From Planctomycetes bacterium UBA2386 (GTDB lineage Bacteria > Planctomycetota > UBA1135 > UBA2386), in assembly GCA_002343845.1 (NCBI GenBank), contig DDSQ01000045.1, forward strand, positions 9,117 through 22,342: DNA of 13,226 nt, given 5' to 3'. Shown piece after piece: positions 7,322 to 13,226 of this stretch. The position numbers were made by a program, and so were the translations under genes. The notes under the pieces are model-generated. The model was not told where the DNA came from, did not search any database, and worked only from the letters and a program-made list of their open reading frames with translations. Within the stretch, counting starts at the first letter, position 1. Each line of letters starts with the position of its first letter.

Positions 7322-8194
7322 ATGGCGACGAGCCGCTGGCTCGTGCCGACCCTGATCGGGCTGCTGTGCCTGATCTGGGGCAGCACCTGGTGGGCGATCC
7401 GCTTGTGCCTGCTCGACCAACCGCCGCTCACGTCGGCGGCGCTGCGCTTCCTGCTCGCGGGGACCGTCATGGTGGTGGTCGCGCGAGGGCTGCGCGCCGT
7501 CGATCGGGCGCCGCCACCGCCCACGTGGCTCTGGCTCGCGACCGGCGCCTGCAACTTCGCCGGTTCGTACGGCGTGCTCTACGTCGCCGAGCAGACCGTG
7601 CCGTCCGGCGTCGCCGCCGTGCTGTGGGCGATCTTCCCGCTGCTGATGGCGACGAGCGGCGTGCTGTTCCTCGGCGAACGGCTGCGCCCGGCGCAGGTCC
7701 TCGGCTTCCTGGTCGCGTTCGCCGGCATCGTCGTCGTCTTCGCTGCCGACCTCGACGCGACCGCGGTGCAAGCGGGACTGCTGCTGCTCGCGAGCCCGGT
7801 GATCTCCGCCGTCGGCACCACGCTGGTGAAGCGGTTCGGCGCGAGCAGCAGTTCGGTGGTGCTGAACCGGAACGGCATGCTGTTCGGCGCGGTGCTGCTG
7901 ACGGCCGCGGCCTTCGCCACCGAGGACGTGACGGCGATCGCGTGGAGTTGGCGCGGCGTGCTCGCGACCGTCTGGCTCGCGCTGCTCGGCACCGCGGTGA
8001 CCTTCGGCGCATACTTCTGGTTGCTGCAGCGCGTGCCGGCGTCGCGCTTGTCGCTGGTCTCGTACGTCACCCCGGTGCTCGCCGTGCTGCTCGGAGCGCT
8101 CGTCGGCGACGGCACCTTCAGCAGCGCCCTCGCGGCGGGCACGTTGCTCGTGGTCGCCGGCATCGCACTCGTCGTGCGCAGGCCGGGCCCATGA
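7322..8194 (+). CDS. EamA/DMT-family transporter, ten predicted membrane helices
   Basis: This 290-aa inner-membrane protein of the drug/metabolite transporter superfamily is normal in length for the family. Two EamA repeats of five helices each are visible. The first carries IWGSTWWAIR in helix 1, TSAALRFLLAG in helix 2 and FLGERLRPAQVLGF at the helix 4/5 turn. The second carries GTAVTFGAYFWLLQRVPASR and YVTPVLAVLLGALVGD, where the usual Glu after the last Gly is Asp. The family exports amino acids, nucleotides or other small metabolites; the substrate here cannot be read from sequence. I chose ATG 7322 because helix 1 follows at once; ATG 7241 and an earlier start add non-conserved residues. 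The stop overlaps the next start as ATGA, so translation of the lysozyme-like gene is probably coupled. Confidence 0.9.
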   Translation: MATSRWLVPTLIGLLCLIWGSTWWAIRLCLLDQPPLTSAALRFLLAGTVMVVVARGLRAVDRAPPPPTWLWLATGACNFAGSYGVLYVAEQTVPSGVAAVLWAIFPLLMATSGVLFLGERLRPAQVLGFLVAFAGIVVVFAADLDATAVQAGLLLLASPVISAVGTTLVKRFGASSSSVVLNRNGMLFGAVLLTAAAFATEDVTAIAWSWRGVLATVWLALLGTAVTFGAYFWLLQRVPASRLSLVSYVTPVLAVLLGALVGDGTFSSALAAGTLLVVAGIALVVRRPGP

Positions 8195-8733
8195 GCCGCT
8201 CGCCGTTCCGCCTGCGCCTGCCGACGCCTTCGCCGCGACGAGGCCGCTGGCGGCTGCCGCGACCGACGCTGCGGCTGTCGAGCCTGTCCGCACGGGCCCG
8301 CAAGCGGATCGCGACCCTGCTGGCGACACTGCTGCTGGGCGTTCTGTGGTGGAACTTCGGTGCAGGTGACCGACGGTACCGGACCTGGCCGCGCGAGCAG
8401 ATCCTCGCGGCGATCCGTTTCGTCGAGAGCAGCGACCGCGACGATGTCCCCGACGGCGACGGCGGCAAGGCGATCGGCGTCTACCAGATCCACGAGGCCT
8501 ACTGGCGGGACGCCGTGCGCGCCGATCCGTCGCTCGGCGGCAGCTACCAGGACTGCCGGCGACGCGCCTACGCCGAACGCGTCGTCGCCGCCTACATGCA
8601 GAAGTGGACCCCGGCGGCGTGGGCCGCTGGCGATGCCGAGACGATCGCGCGCGTGCACAACGGCGGGCCCGAGGGTGCTGGCAAGGAGTCGACGCGGCGC
8701 TATTGGGAACGCGTGCACGCAGCGCTGCCCTGA
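8191..8733 (+). CDS. Membrane-anchored invertebrate-type (destabilase) lysozyme-like protein
   Basis: This 180-aa protein has a basic, Pro/Arg-rich N-terminus (1-38), one membrane helix (about 39-57) and an outside domain (65-178) resembling i-type lysozyme. Matching features in order are FVESS (catalytic-type E79), a DVPDGDGG segment with candidate second acid D88 or D90, GVYQIHEAYW (96-105), a YQDCRRRAYAERVVAAYMQKW segment with the YM pattern, and ARVHNGGPEG (153-162) ending in ST..YW. The family cleaves peptidoglycan between MurNAc and GlcNAc, and some members act on isopeptide bonds. Unlike the disulfide-rich animal enzymes it has a single cysteine (C122). The catalytic domain should face the periplasm, where wall remodelling is a fair guess. 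It overlaps the upstream transporter gene by 4 nt and the convergent GT9 gene by 34 nt. The family call rests on motif recall. Confidence 0.75.
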   Translation: MSRSPFRLRLPTPSPRRGRWRLPRPTLRLSSLSARARKRIATLLATLLLGVLWWNFGAGDRRYRTWPREQILAAIRFVESSDRDDVPDGDGGKAIGVYQIHEAYWRDAVRADPSLGGSYQDCRRRAYAERVVAAYMQKWTPAAWAAGDAETIARVHNGGPEGAGKESTRRYWERVHAALP

Positions 8734-9569
8734 TCGAGCGACGCCAGGGCCGCGAACACGGCGGGCGGGGCGAGCATCGCGAGGTCGTTGCCAGGGGCCG
8801 GCACGATCGCGACGCGTGGCCCGGTCGGGCCGAAGACCTGGGCGTCGCTCGGGCCGAACAACGCCACGGTCGGCAGCCCGAGCATCGCGGCGAGGTGCGT
8901 GGTGCCGCTGTCGTTGCCGACGAACGCGCGCGCCGTGCCGAGCCGCCGGGCGACGACGCGCAGATCGTTCTCGACGACGAAACCGACGGGTACCGACCAC
9001 GGCCACTGCCGCGGATCGTCGCGTTCGGTTTCGACCGGCCCGACCAGCACCTCGACCGGCAGCGCCGCGGCGGCGAGCCGCTGCGCGAGCGCGAGCCAGT
9101 GCGCGCGCGGCCAGCACTTCGCGCGCCCGCCGCTGCCCGGCGCCAGCACGACGGCCACCCCGCCTGGCGGCGTCCACGTCGCGAGCGCCGCGTCGTCCGG
9201 CCACTGCAAGCAGAGGCCGAGCTGTGAACCGACCTGCTGCGGCAGCGGCCGCCGATCGCCGGGACGTGGATCGAACGGCACCACGCGCGGCCCGTGCGCC
9301 TGCGCGGCGAGCCACCGCGGATCGTCGGCGACGACGACGTCGTAGTCGCGAAAGCGGGGCGAGCCGCTGGCGAGCCATGTGCCAACGTCTTCGCTCGAGA
9401 ACGCGGCATCGGCGACGCCAAAGTGCGCCAGCAGGACGGCGAACTCGTGCACGCCCGCAACGTGCACGGTTCCCGGGTGCGCGCGACGCAGCGCGCGCAG
9501 CACCGGCGCCATCAGCAGCGTGTCGCCGAGACCGCCGCGCCGCACCAGCAACGTTCGCTCGTGCGGCAC
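8700..9569 (-). CDS. Glycosyltransferase family 9 (heptosyltransferase-like) protein
   Basis: This 289-aa protein has the GT9 pattern: RRGGLGDTLLMAPVLRALR at the N-terminus (10-28), APGSGGRAKCWP (143-154, with the conserved Lys) and FVGNDSGTTHLAAMLGLPTVALFGPSD (216-242, nucleotide-sugar site). GT9 enzymes add heptose or related sugars to lipopolysaccharide core or other envelope glycans from the cytoplasmic side. It is shorter than the usual 340-350 aa, mainly in the N-terminal half, so the acceptor may differ. The start is GTG at 9569, 13 nt after the stop of the selenocysteine thioredoxin-like gene, suggesting co-transcription. The 3' end overlaps the convergent lysozyme-like gene by 34 nt. 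Sugar and acceptor cannot be told from sequence. Confidence 0.88.
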   Translation of the reverse strand: MPHERTLLVRRGGLGDTLLMAPVLRALRRAHPGTVHVAGVHEFAVLLAHFGVADAAFSSEDVGTWLASGSPRFRDYDVVVADDPRWLAAQAHGPRVVPFDPRPGDRRPLPQQVGSQLGLCLQWPDDAALATWTPPGGVAVVLAPGSGGRAKCWPRAHWLALAQRLAAAALPVEVLVGPVETERDDPRQWPWSVPVGFVVENDLRVVARRLGTARAFVGNDSGTTHLAAMLGLPTVALFGPSDAQVFGPTGPRVAIVPAPGNDLAMLAPPAVFAALASLDQGSAACTRSQ

Positions 9570-9582
9570 GACGGCCCGACGG

Positions 9583-10575
9583 TCAACGCATGCCGGCGAG
9601 CTGGGTGATCTTCTGCTCGGCCTGCGACGCGGCGTGCGTGCCTTCGTACTTCTTGCGGAACTGCTGCAGCGCCTCGCCGAGCTTCTTGCGGCCCGACGTC
9701 TTGCTCGCGTCGTGCGACGCGACCAGCTTCTGCAGTGCGCGCCCGGCGGTCAGCTCCTTCTTGATCTTGGCATCGCTCGCAAAGCGCGCCTTCTCGGCGG
9801 CCGCAGCGGTGGCGGGCTCCATGCCCTTCCACTGCTTCTCGACCTTCTCGAGCTGGGTCTCGGCCTCGGCATAGTCGGGGCCCTCACCGAGCCGCGCGAC
9901 GCGCGCCTTCGCCGCCGCTGCGCGCTTGTCGATCTCGGCGCGCTGCGCGGTGAACACGTCCTTCATCGCCGCGTCGAGGTTGGGCGCCGCGAGGTTCTTG
10001 TCGAGGTAGTCGCGCACCTTGACGAACTCGCCCTTCTTCCAGAGCGCGCGCAACGGATCGTAGCGCGGGTCGTCGGGCATCTTCGGCGCGAGCGACACCG
10101 TCTTGAGCAGTTCCTCGATCTCCTGCTCGTTCGGCATGCGGTCGTCCGGCGTGCTGTGGACCGTGCCGTCCGGCGCGATCACGTAGACGCTGGGGAAGAA
10201 CTTCAGCCCGTAGGCCGCCTTGTCGGACTCCTTGATCTGCGCGATCGGATACTTCGCGCCGAGCTGGTCGATGAAGACCTTCTGGATCGTGCCTTCCGCT
10301 TCCCCGGACACGCCGAGGAACAGCAGCCCCCGCTCAGCAAACTTCGCGTGAAGTTCGTTGTTATGCGGGACGGCCGCCTTGCAGGGGCCTCACCAACTTT
10401 CGGAGAACTTCAGGATGACGACGCGGCCGGCGAAGTCGTCGAAGCTCGCGGGGCCGTCGTTCCAGACCTTGACGAACTCGAGCGGCGTCGGGGTCTGGCC
10501 CTTGCTGAACTGGGCGGGAAGCGCGCCGACCAGCAGTGCGGCGGCGGCGAGAGTGGTAAGGGAGCGGGAAACCAT
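9583..10575 (-). CDS. Exported selenocysteine-containing thioredoxin-like (TlpA-type) protein, W-U-G-P-C active site
   Basis: I read this as one 330-aa gene with an in-frame TGA at 10390-10392 (codon 62) translated as selenocysteine. A signal peptide (1-21) precedes a thioredoxin-like domain. RVVILKFSESW ends at residue 61, U62-G-P-C65 gives the redox pair, and K-A-A-V-P and a VSG strand follow as in TlpA/ResA proteins. KFFP (cis-Pro P128) and SVYVIAPDG follow. Without the TGA readthrough the two halves are a signal peptide stub and a headless thioredoxin domain. Residues about 165-330 are a Lys/Ala/Glu-rich helical extension with possible coiled coil or TPR-like repeats. Expected activity is disulfide reduction or exchange in the periplasm. 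The gene lies between ahpC and the GT9 gene on the same strand. A TGC-to-TGA error or inactivating mutation is the main alternative, but hitting this exact codon by chance is unlikely. Confidence 0.82.
10322..10378 (-). promoter_or_regulatory. Candidate bacterial SECIS stem-loop downstream of the UGA codon
   Basis: In the mRNA, a long stem-loop starts 11 nt after the UGA. The lower stem pairs +12 to +18 with +62 to +68 and +21 to +25 with +57 to +61, twelve pairs including two G-U, with a bulged GU at +19/+20. After an internal loop an 8-bp upper stem (CGAACUUC with GAAGUUUG, one G-U) closes an ACGC tetraloop at +41 to +44. Bacterial SECIS elements usually place the apical loop about 16-37 nt after UGA, so this loop is slightly far. 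A competing short hairpin, GCGG-CCGUC-CCGC (+13 to +25), places its loop at +17. I drew both by eye and computed no energies. Confidence 0.45.
10390..10392 (-). other. UGA recoded as selenocysteine (Sec62)
   Basis: The codon TGA (plus-strand TCA) is in frame between AGT-TGG and GGC-CCC-TGC, giving Ser-Trp-Sec-Gly-Pro-Cys. Thioredoxin-fold proteins have Cys here in the C-G-P-C motif. Sec in place of the nucleophilic Cys of thioredoxin-like proteins is an established type of bacterial selenoprotein. Neighbouring genes stop at TGA normally, so this is local recoding. Confidence 0.8.
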
Positions 10576-10583
10576 GGCGCGGC

Positions 10584-10589
10584 ACGATA
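10584..10589 (-). promoter_or_regulatory. Possible -10 element of the selenoprotein gene
   Basis: TATCGT on the minus strand lies 8 nt upstream of the ATG at 10575. No good -35 hexamer or Shine-Dalgarno sequence is seen. If used, it would give a nearly leaderless transcript in addition to readthrough from ahpC. Confidence 0.25.
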
Positions 10590-10624
10590 GCCGGGGCGCC
10601 GCCGCGCGTATGTCTCCCGTCTGT

Positions 10625-10653
10625 ACCGGCGCCGCCGCGAAGCAGGCGCCGGT
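10625..10653. terminator. Hairpin between ahpC and the selenoprotein gene
   Basis: Perfect 9-nt arms ACCGGCGCC (10625-10633) and GGCGCCGGT (10645-10653) surround an 11-nt loop. It begins 12 nt after the ahpC stop on the minus strand. There is no T-run, so it may attenuate rather than stop transcription, or stabilise the 3' end of ahpC mRNA and set different levels for the two genes. Confidence 0.45.
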
Positions 10654-10665
10654 GGCTGGGCCGCC

Positions 10666-11274
10666 TCAGCCCTTCATCGCCTGGTGCACGTTGCCGACCA
10701 TCGCCGCGTTCGGCTTCAGCGACTTGTCGCCAGGCTTCTTCCAGTTCGCCGGGCAGGCCTCTTCGGGCAGCTTGCTGAAGTGGATGAAAGCAGCGACCTT
10801 GCGGGTCAGCTCCTCCATGTTGCGGCCGACGTTGAGGAAGTTGATCTCGCTGCCGTGCAGCTTGCCGTCCGGGCCGATGATGAACGTGCCGCGCAGCGCC
10901 AGCCCGTTCTGCATGTAGACGCCGAGCAGCTTCGACACCGCACCGGTGCGGTCGGCCGCCATCGGGTAGGTGACCTTCGCCAGCTCGCCTTCGTGCTTCT
11001 GCCACGCGAGGTGCGTGAACTTGGTGTCGGTGCTGACCGTCAGCACCTCGGCGCCGAGCTTCTGCAGGGCGGCGTACTGGTCGGCGAGTGCGGCGAATTC
11101 GGTCGCGCACACGAACGTGAAGTCGGCGGGGTAGAAGACCAGCACCGTCCACTTGCCGGCCTTCTTGGCCTCGGCGAGGCTGAACTTGCCGAAGTCCTTC
11201 TTGGCCGGCAGGTAGGTCTCCATCTCGAACTCGGGCACGGTCTGCCCGACCTGGATCGTCGTCACTTCGCTCAT
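10666..11274 (-). CDS. ahpC: Typical 2-Cys peroxiredoxin, AhpC/Prx1 family
   Basis: This 202-aa thiol peroxidase reduces hydrogen peroxide, alkyl hydroperoxides and peroxynitrite. The peroxidatic cysteine C56 lies in FYPADFTFVCATEF, the active-site arginine is R128 in ALRGTFII, and the resolving cysteine C174 lies in EEACPANWKKPG near the C-terminus. Length is normal for the Prx1 class, and there is no signal peptide, so it acts in the cytoplasm. The start MSEVTT at 11274 has a GAGAGA stretch about 10 nt upstream. It is first in a probable run with the selenocysteine thioredoxin-like and GT9 genes, separated from the former by 90 nt containing a hairpin. No AhpF is present in the window, so the reductant is likely a thioredoxin or AhpD-like protein encoded elsewhere. 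It is divergent from the CotH gene. Confidence 0.95.
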   Translation of the reverse strand: MSEVTTIQVGQTVPEFEMETYLPAKKDFGKFSLAEAKKAGKWTVLVFYPADFTFVCATEFAALADQYAALQKLGAEVLTVSTDTKFTHLAWQKHEGELAKVTYPMAADRTGAVSKLLGVYMQNGLALRGTFIIGPDGKLHGSEINFLNVGRNMEELTRKVAAFIHFSKLPEEACPANWKKPGDKSLKPNAAMVGNVHQAMKG

Positions 11275-11312
11275 GGGAATGCTCTCTCGGGGTTTTTCGG
11301 GGCACGAAGGTA

Positions 11313-11351
11313 GGCCCGCCCCGGCAGCGGCGCCAGTGGCATGTGCGGGCC
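11313..11351. repeat. 7-bp inverted repeat in the ahpC/cotH-like intergenic gap
   Basis: GGCCCGC (11313-11319) and GCGGGCC (11345-11351) are separated by 25 nt in the 105-nt region between two divergent starts. It could be a regulator site or chance in GC-rich DNA. I see no clear promoter hexamers for either gene here. Confidence 0.2.
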
Positions 11352-11379
11352 GGGCGGAACGTGGCACACTGCGCACTCC

Positions 11380-13226
11380 ATGCGCGCACGGAGTTCGGCC
11401 GGTCTCGCCGCCATCGCCCTCGCCGCGGGCACCGCCGGCGCCCAGGCCACCGTCGCCGACACGCAGTTCTCGGTGCCGCGCGGCCTGTACACGACGCCGT
11501 TCGTCGTCGCGATCACCACGGCGACGCCGGGAGCGACGATCCGCTACACGCTCGACTGCAGCGACCCGCGCACCTCGCCGGTCGCAGCCCAAGGCAGCAG
11601 CCCGCTGTCTGTGACCATCGACCCGGTCAGCACCAACGGCGGCCTGCGGCCGCTGACGCCGGGCGTGGTGCTGCGCGCGTATGCGTTCGCTCCCGGCATG
11701 ACGCCGACCAACGTCGACACCGTGACCTACGTGTTCCCGCAGCGCGTGCTGACGCAGGTCCGGCCGACGGGCTTCACCACGGCGATCGACTTCGCCATGG
11801 ACCAGAACGTCGTCAACAACCCGCTCTACTCCGCTCGCGTGCTCGGCGACCTGTCGCTGCTGCCGACGATGTCCGTGGTCGCGCCGTACACGCAGATGTT
11901 CGGCAGCAACGGCGTCGTGCGCGCCGGCAACGGCACCATCGAGGTTCCGGGCTCGATCGAGGTGGTGCACCCCGACGGCCGCGACGACCAGGTCGACTGC
12001 GGGCTGACGCCGCACAGTTGGACGCAGAACAAGCGCTCGATCCGCGTCTACTTCCGCTCGACCTACGGCGCCGACAAGTGGCGGCACGACCTGTTCCGCG
12101 GCTCGGCCGAGGGCAATGGCGTCGGCATCAAGAGCTTCGACGGCCTGGTGCTGCGCGCCGGCTTCAACGACGGCCTGCTCTACAACGAACCCGCGCGCGC
12201 GGGCCGCTATTCGTTCGCGGTCGACGACATGGGCCGCCATTCGCAGCTGGCGATGACCGGCGTCGCGCCGCGCGGCACGTTCGTCCATCTCTACCTGAAC
12301 GGGCTCTACTGGGGCCTCTACAACCCGGTCGAGCGCCCCGAGTCGAGCTTCTGGTCGGACACGTTCGGCGGCAGCAAGAACGACTACTTCGCCCGCAACC
12401 ACGGCGGCACGATCGACGGCAGTGCGACGTACTACAACGGCCTGATCGGCGGCGCGGCGAACTGGGCCACGGCGTCCGCGCGCCTCGATGTCGGCGCCTT
12501 CGCCGACTACATCCTCTACTGGACGCACTGCGGCGGCGGCGACTGGCCGTCGTTCAACGGCGCCAACAACAATTGGTACGCCGGCAACCGCAACCTGCCG
12601 ACGACCGGTCGTGTGCGCTTCTTCGTCTGGGACTGCGAAGACAGCTGGATCAACCTGCCCAACCGCCCCGGTCCCCCGCACGACGGCGCGCGCATCGTCA
12701 ACGAACTGCTGGTCGGACCGCTGGACGTGTCGATCCTCTGGCGCGGACTGCAGGCCGTTGCCGACTTCCGGCTGCAGTGGGCCGACCGCGTCTACCGCCA
12801 CTGCTACAACGACGGCGCGATCAGCGAGAGCAACCTGCTCGAGCGTTGGAACCGCATCACGCGCGTCGTCGATCGCGGCACCGTGACCGAGTCGGCGCGT
12901 TGGGGTCGCTTCGATCCGCGCGGCATCACCTGGACCCGCAACGCCGACTGGGTGCCGTACACCAACTCCGTGCGCGCGATGTTCGTCGGCAACACGCCGC
13001 AGCTCGTCGCGGCGTTGCGCAACACCGCGGTGCCGTCGGTGCACCCCTCGCTGTATCCGTCGATCGAGCCGCCGTTGTTCCAGGTCGGCTCGCCGCCGAC
13101 CAACGTCATGGTGACCGAGGCCTGGGTCGTCCCCGGCACGACGATCACGCTCGTGCGCGCGAGTGCGGTCGGCAACGTCTGGTACACCACCGACGGCAGC
13201 GACCCGCGCGCGAGCAACGGCCTGCC
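11380..13226 (+). CDS. Secreted CotH-like protein with chitobiase C-terminal-type repeats (partial, runs off the right edge)
   Basis: The frame is open from ATG 11380 to the end of the window: 615 codons and no stop. A signal peptide (about 1-21, ending GTAGA-QA) is followed by a chitobiase/beta-hexosaminidase C-terminal-type repeat (about 28-125, with TPGATIRYTLDCSDPRTS near 49-66). A CotH-like domain spans about 220-520: SIRVYFRSTYG, FRGSAEGNGVGIKSFDGLVLR, YLNGLYWGLYNPVE, HCGGGDWPSFNGANNNW (about 384-400) and FFVWDCEDSW (about 414-423). A second chitobiase-type repeat begins near 570, with VWYTTDGSDPRAS at about 600-612, before the edge. CotH proteins resemble kinases, and Bacillus CotH phosphorylates spore coat proteins. 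In secreted planctomycete proteins the same module occurs with carbohydrate- or surface-related repeats, and its role is unknown. More repeats, a lamin-tail domain or a sorting signal may follow beyond the window. Confidence 0.88.
   Translation, partial: MRARSSAGLAAIALAAGTAGAQATVADTQFSVPRGLYTTPFVVAITTATPGATIRYTLDCSDPRTSPVAAQGSSPLSVTIDPVSTNGGLRPLTPGVVLRAYAFAPGMTPTNVDTVTYVFPQRVLTQVRPTGFTTAIDFAMDQNVVNNPLYSARVLGDLSLLPTMSVVAPYTQMFGSNGVVRAGNGTIEVPGSIEVVHPDGRDDQVDCGLTPHSWTQNKRSIRVYFRSTYGADKWRHDLFRGSAEGNGVGIKSFDGLVLRAGFNDGLLYNEPARAGRYSFAVDDMGRHSQLAMTGVAPRGTFVHLYLNGLYWGLYNPVERPESSFWSDTFGGSKNDYFARNHGGTIDGSATYYNGLIGGAANWATASARLDVGAFADYILYWTHCGGGDWPSFNGANNNWYAGNRNLPTTGRVRFFVWDCEDSWINLPNRPGPPHDGARIVNELLVGPLDVSILWRGLQAVADFRLQWADRVYRHCYNDGAISESNLLERWNRITRVVDRGTVTESARWGRFDPRGITWTRNADWVPYTNSVRAMFVGNTPQLVAALRNTAVPSVHPSLYPSIEPPLFQVGSPPTNVMVTEAWVVPGTTITLVRASAVGNVWYTTDGSDPRASNGL

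Noticed and set aside
4810..7554. 914-aa minus-strand frame fusing DUF1579 with upstream sequence
   Set aside because: Upstream of 5373 it runs out of frame through the redoxin fusion gene and shows low-complexity Arg-rich sequence.
7151..9460. 769-aa minus-strand frame across the transporter, lysozyme-like and GT9 genes
   Set aside because: It overlaps three well-supported genes in other frames and has biased composition without domains.
9583..10311. Separate 242-aa gene starting at GTG 10311
   Set aside because: The start falls inside the thioredoxin domain, after its active site; the upstream codons are in frame and homologous in type.
10390..10575. Separate 61-aa gene (signal peptide plus first thioredoxin strand) ending at TGA
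   Set aside because: It ends exactly before G-P-C of a thioredoxin motif and the frame continues without shift, so it is the 5' part of the Sec-containing gene.
9583..10575. Pseudogene made by a nonsense mutation
   Set aside because: The single stop lies at the one codon where Cys-to-Sec exchange makes sense, the rest is intact, and a stem-loop follows. It remains the main alternative until selenium genes are found.
10666..13044. 792-aa minus-strand frame fusing AhpC with sequence antisense to the CotH gene
   Set aside because: The AhpC family starts at MSEVTT; the rest is the mirror of the CotH-like coding sequence.
1..13226. Mobile element, CRISPR array, tRNA or rRNA
   Set aside because: I saw no transposase or integrase motif, regular repeat-spacer pattern, or tRNA-like cloverleaf on reading both strands.

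Overview
The window is GC-rich, gene-dense chromosomal DNA with eleven protein genes in both orientations. I see no rRNA, tRNA, CRISPR array, insertion sequence or phage gene. The gene mix suggests an environmental Planctomycetota bacterium: a secreted chitobiase-repeat/CotH protein, a redoxin-cytochrome c-copper monooxygenase-like fusion, a DUF1579 protein and a bacterial RRM protein. That placement is inference, because there is no rRNA or other marker to confirm it.

Layout. Positions 1-107 hold two hairpins. A DnaE-type, probably error-prone, DNA polymerase (minus strand, 108-3296) lies downstream of an RRM RNA-binding protein (minus, 3397-3912). A lipoprotein MsrA (plus, 4120-4800) is divergent from the RRM gene. 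Two exported proteins follow on the minus strand: DUF1579 (4810-5373) and the redoxin/cytochrome c/PHM-like fusion (5412-7199). On the plus strand an EamA transporter (7322-8194) overlaps by 4 nt a membrane-anchored i-type lysozyme-like protein (8191-8733). A minus-strand run then reads AhpC peroxiredoxin (10666-11274), an exported thioredoxin-like protein (9583-10575) and a GT9 glycosyltransferase (8700-9569). A CotH/chitobiase-repeat protein (plus, from 11380) runs off the right edge. No stretch longer than about 210 bases lacks a gene.

Main discovery. The thioredoxin-like gene is split by one in-frame TGA at 10390-10392. This TGA sits exactly where the first active-site cysteine of a W-C-G-P-C motif belongs, so the protein reads W-U-G-P-C, where U is selenocysteine. 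Reading frame, thioredoxin fold features and signal peptide all continue across the TGA. A long stem-loop starts 11 nt downstream and is a candidate bacterial SECIS element. TGA also serves as the normal stop of several neighbours, so it is not reassigned genome-wide. I therefore annotate one 330-residue selenoprotein, not two fragments.

How the genes fit together. The window is rich in thiol, selenol and peroxide chemistry: a peroxiredoxin, a selenocysteine thioredoxin-like protein, a methionine sulfoxide reductase lipoprotein, and a redoxin fused to heme- and copper-binding modules. Most of these are exported, which suggests envelope redox repair. The polymerase has a promoter-overlapping palindrome that could be an SOS-type operator. 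Several starts lie 6-8 nt after a -10-like hexamer, hinting at leaderless mRNAs.
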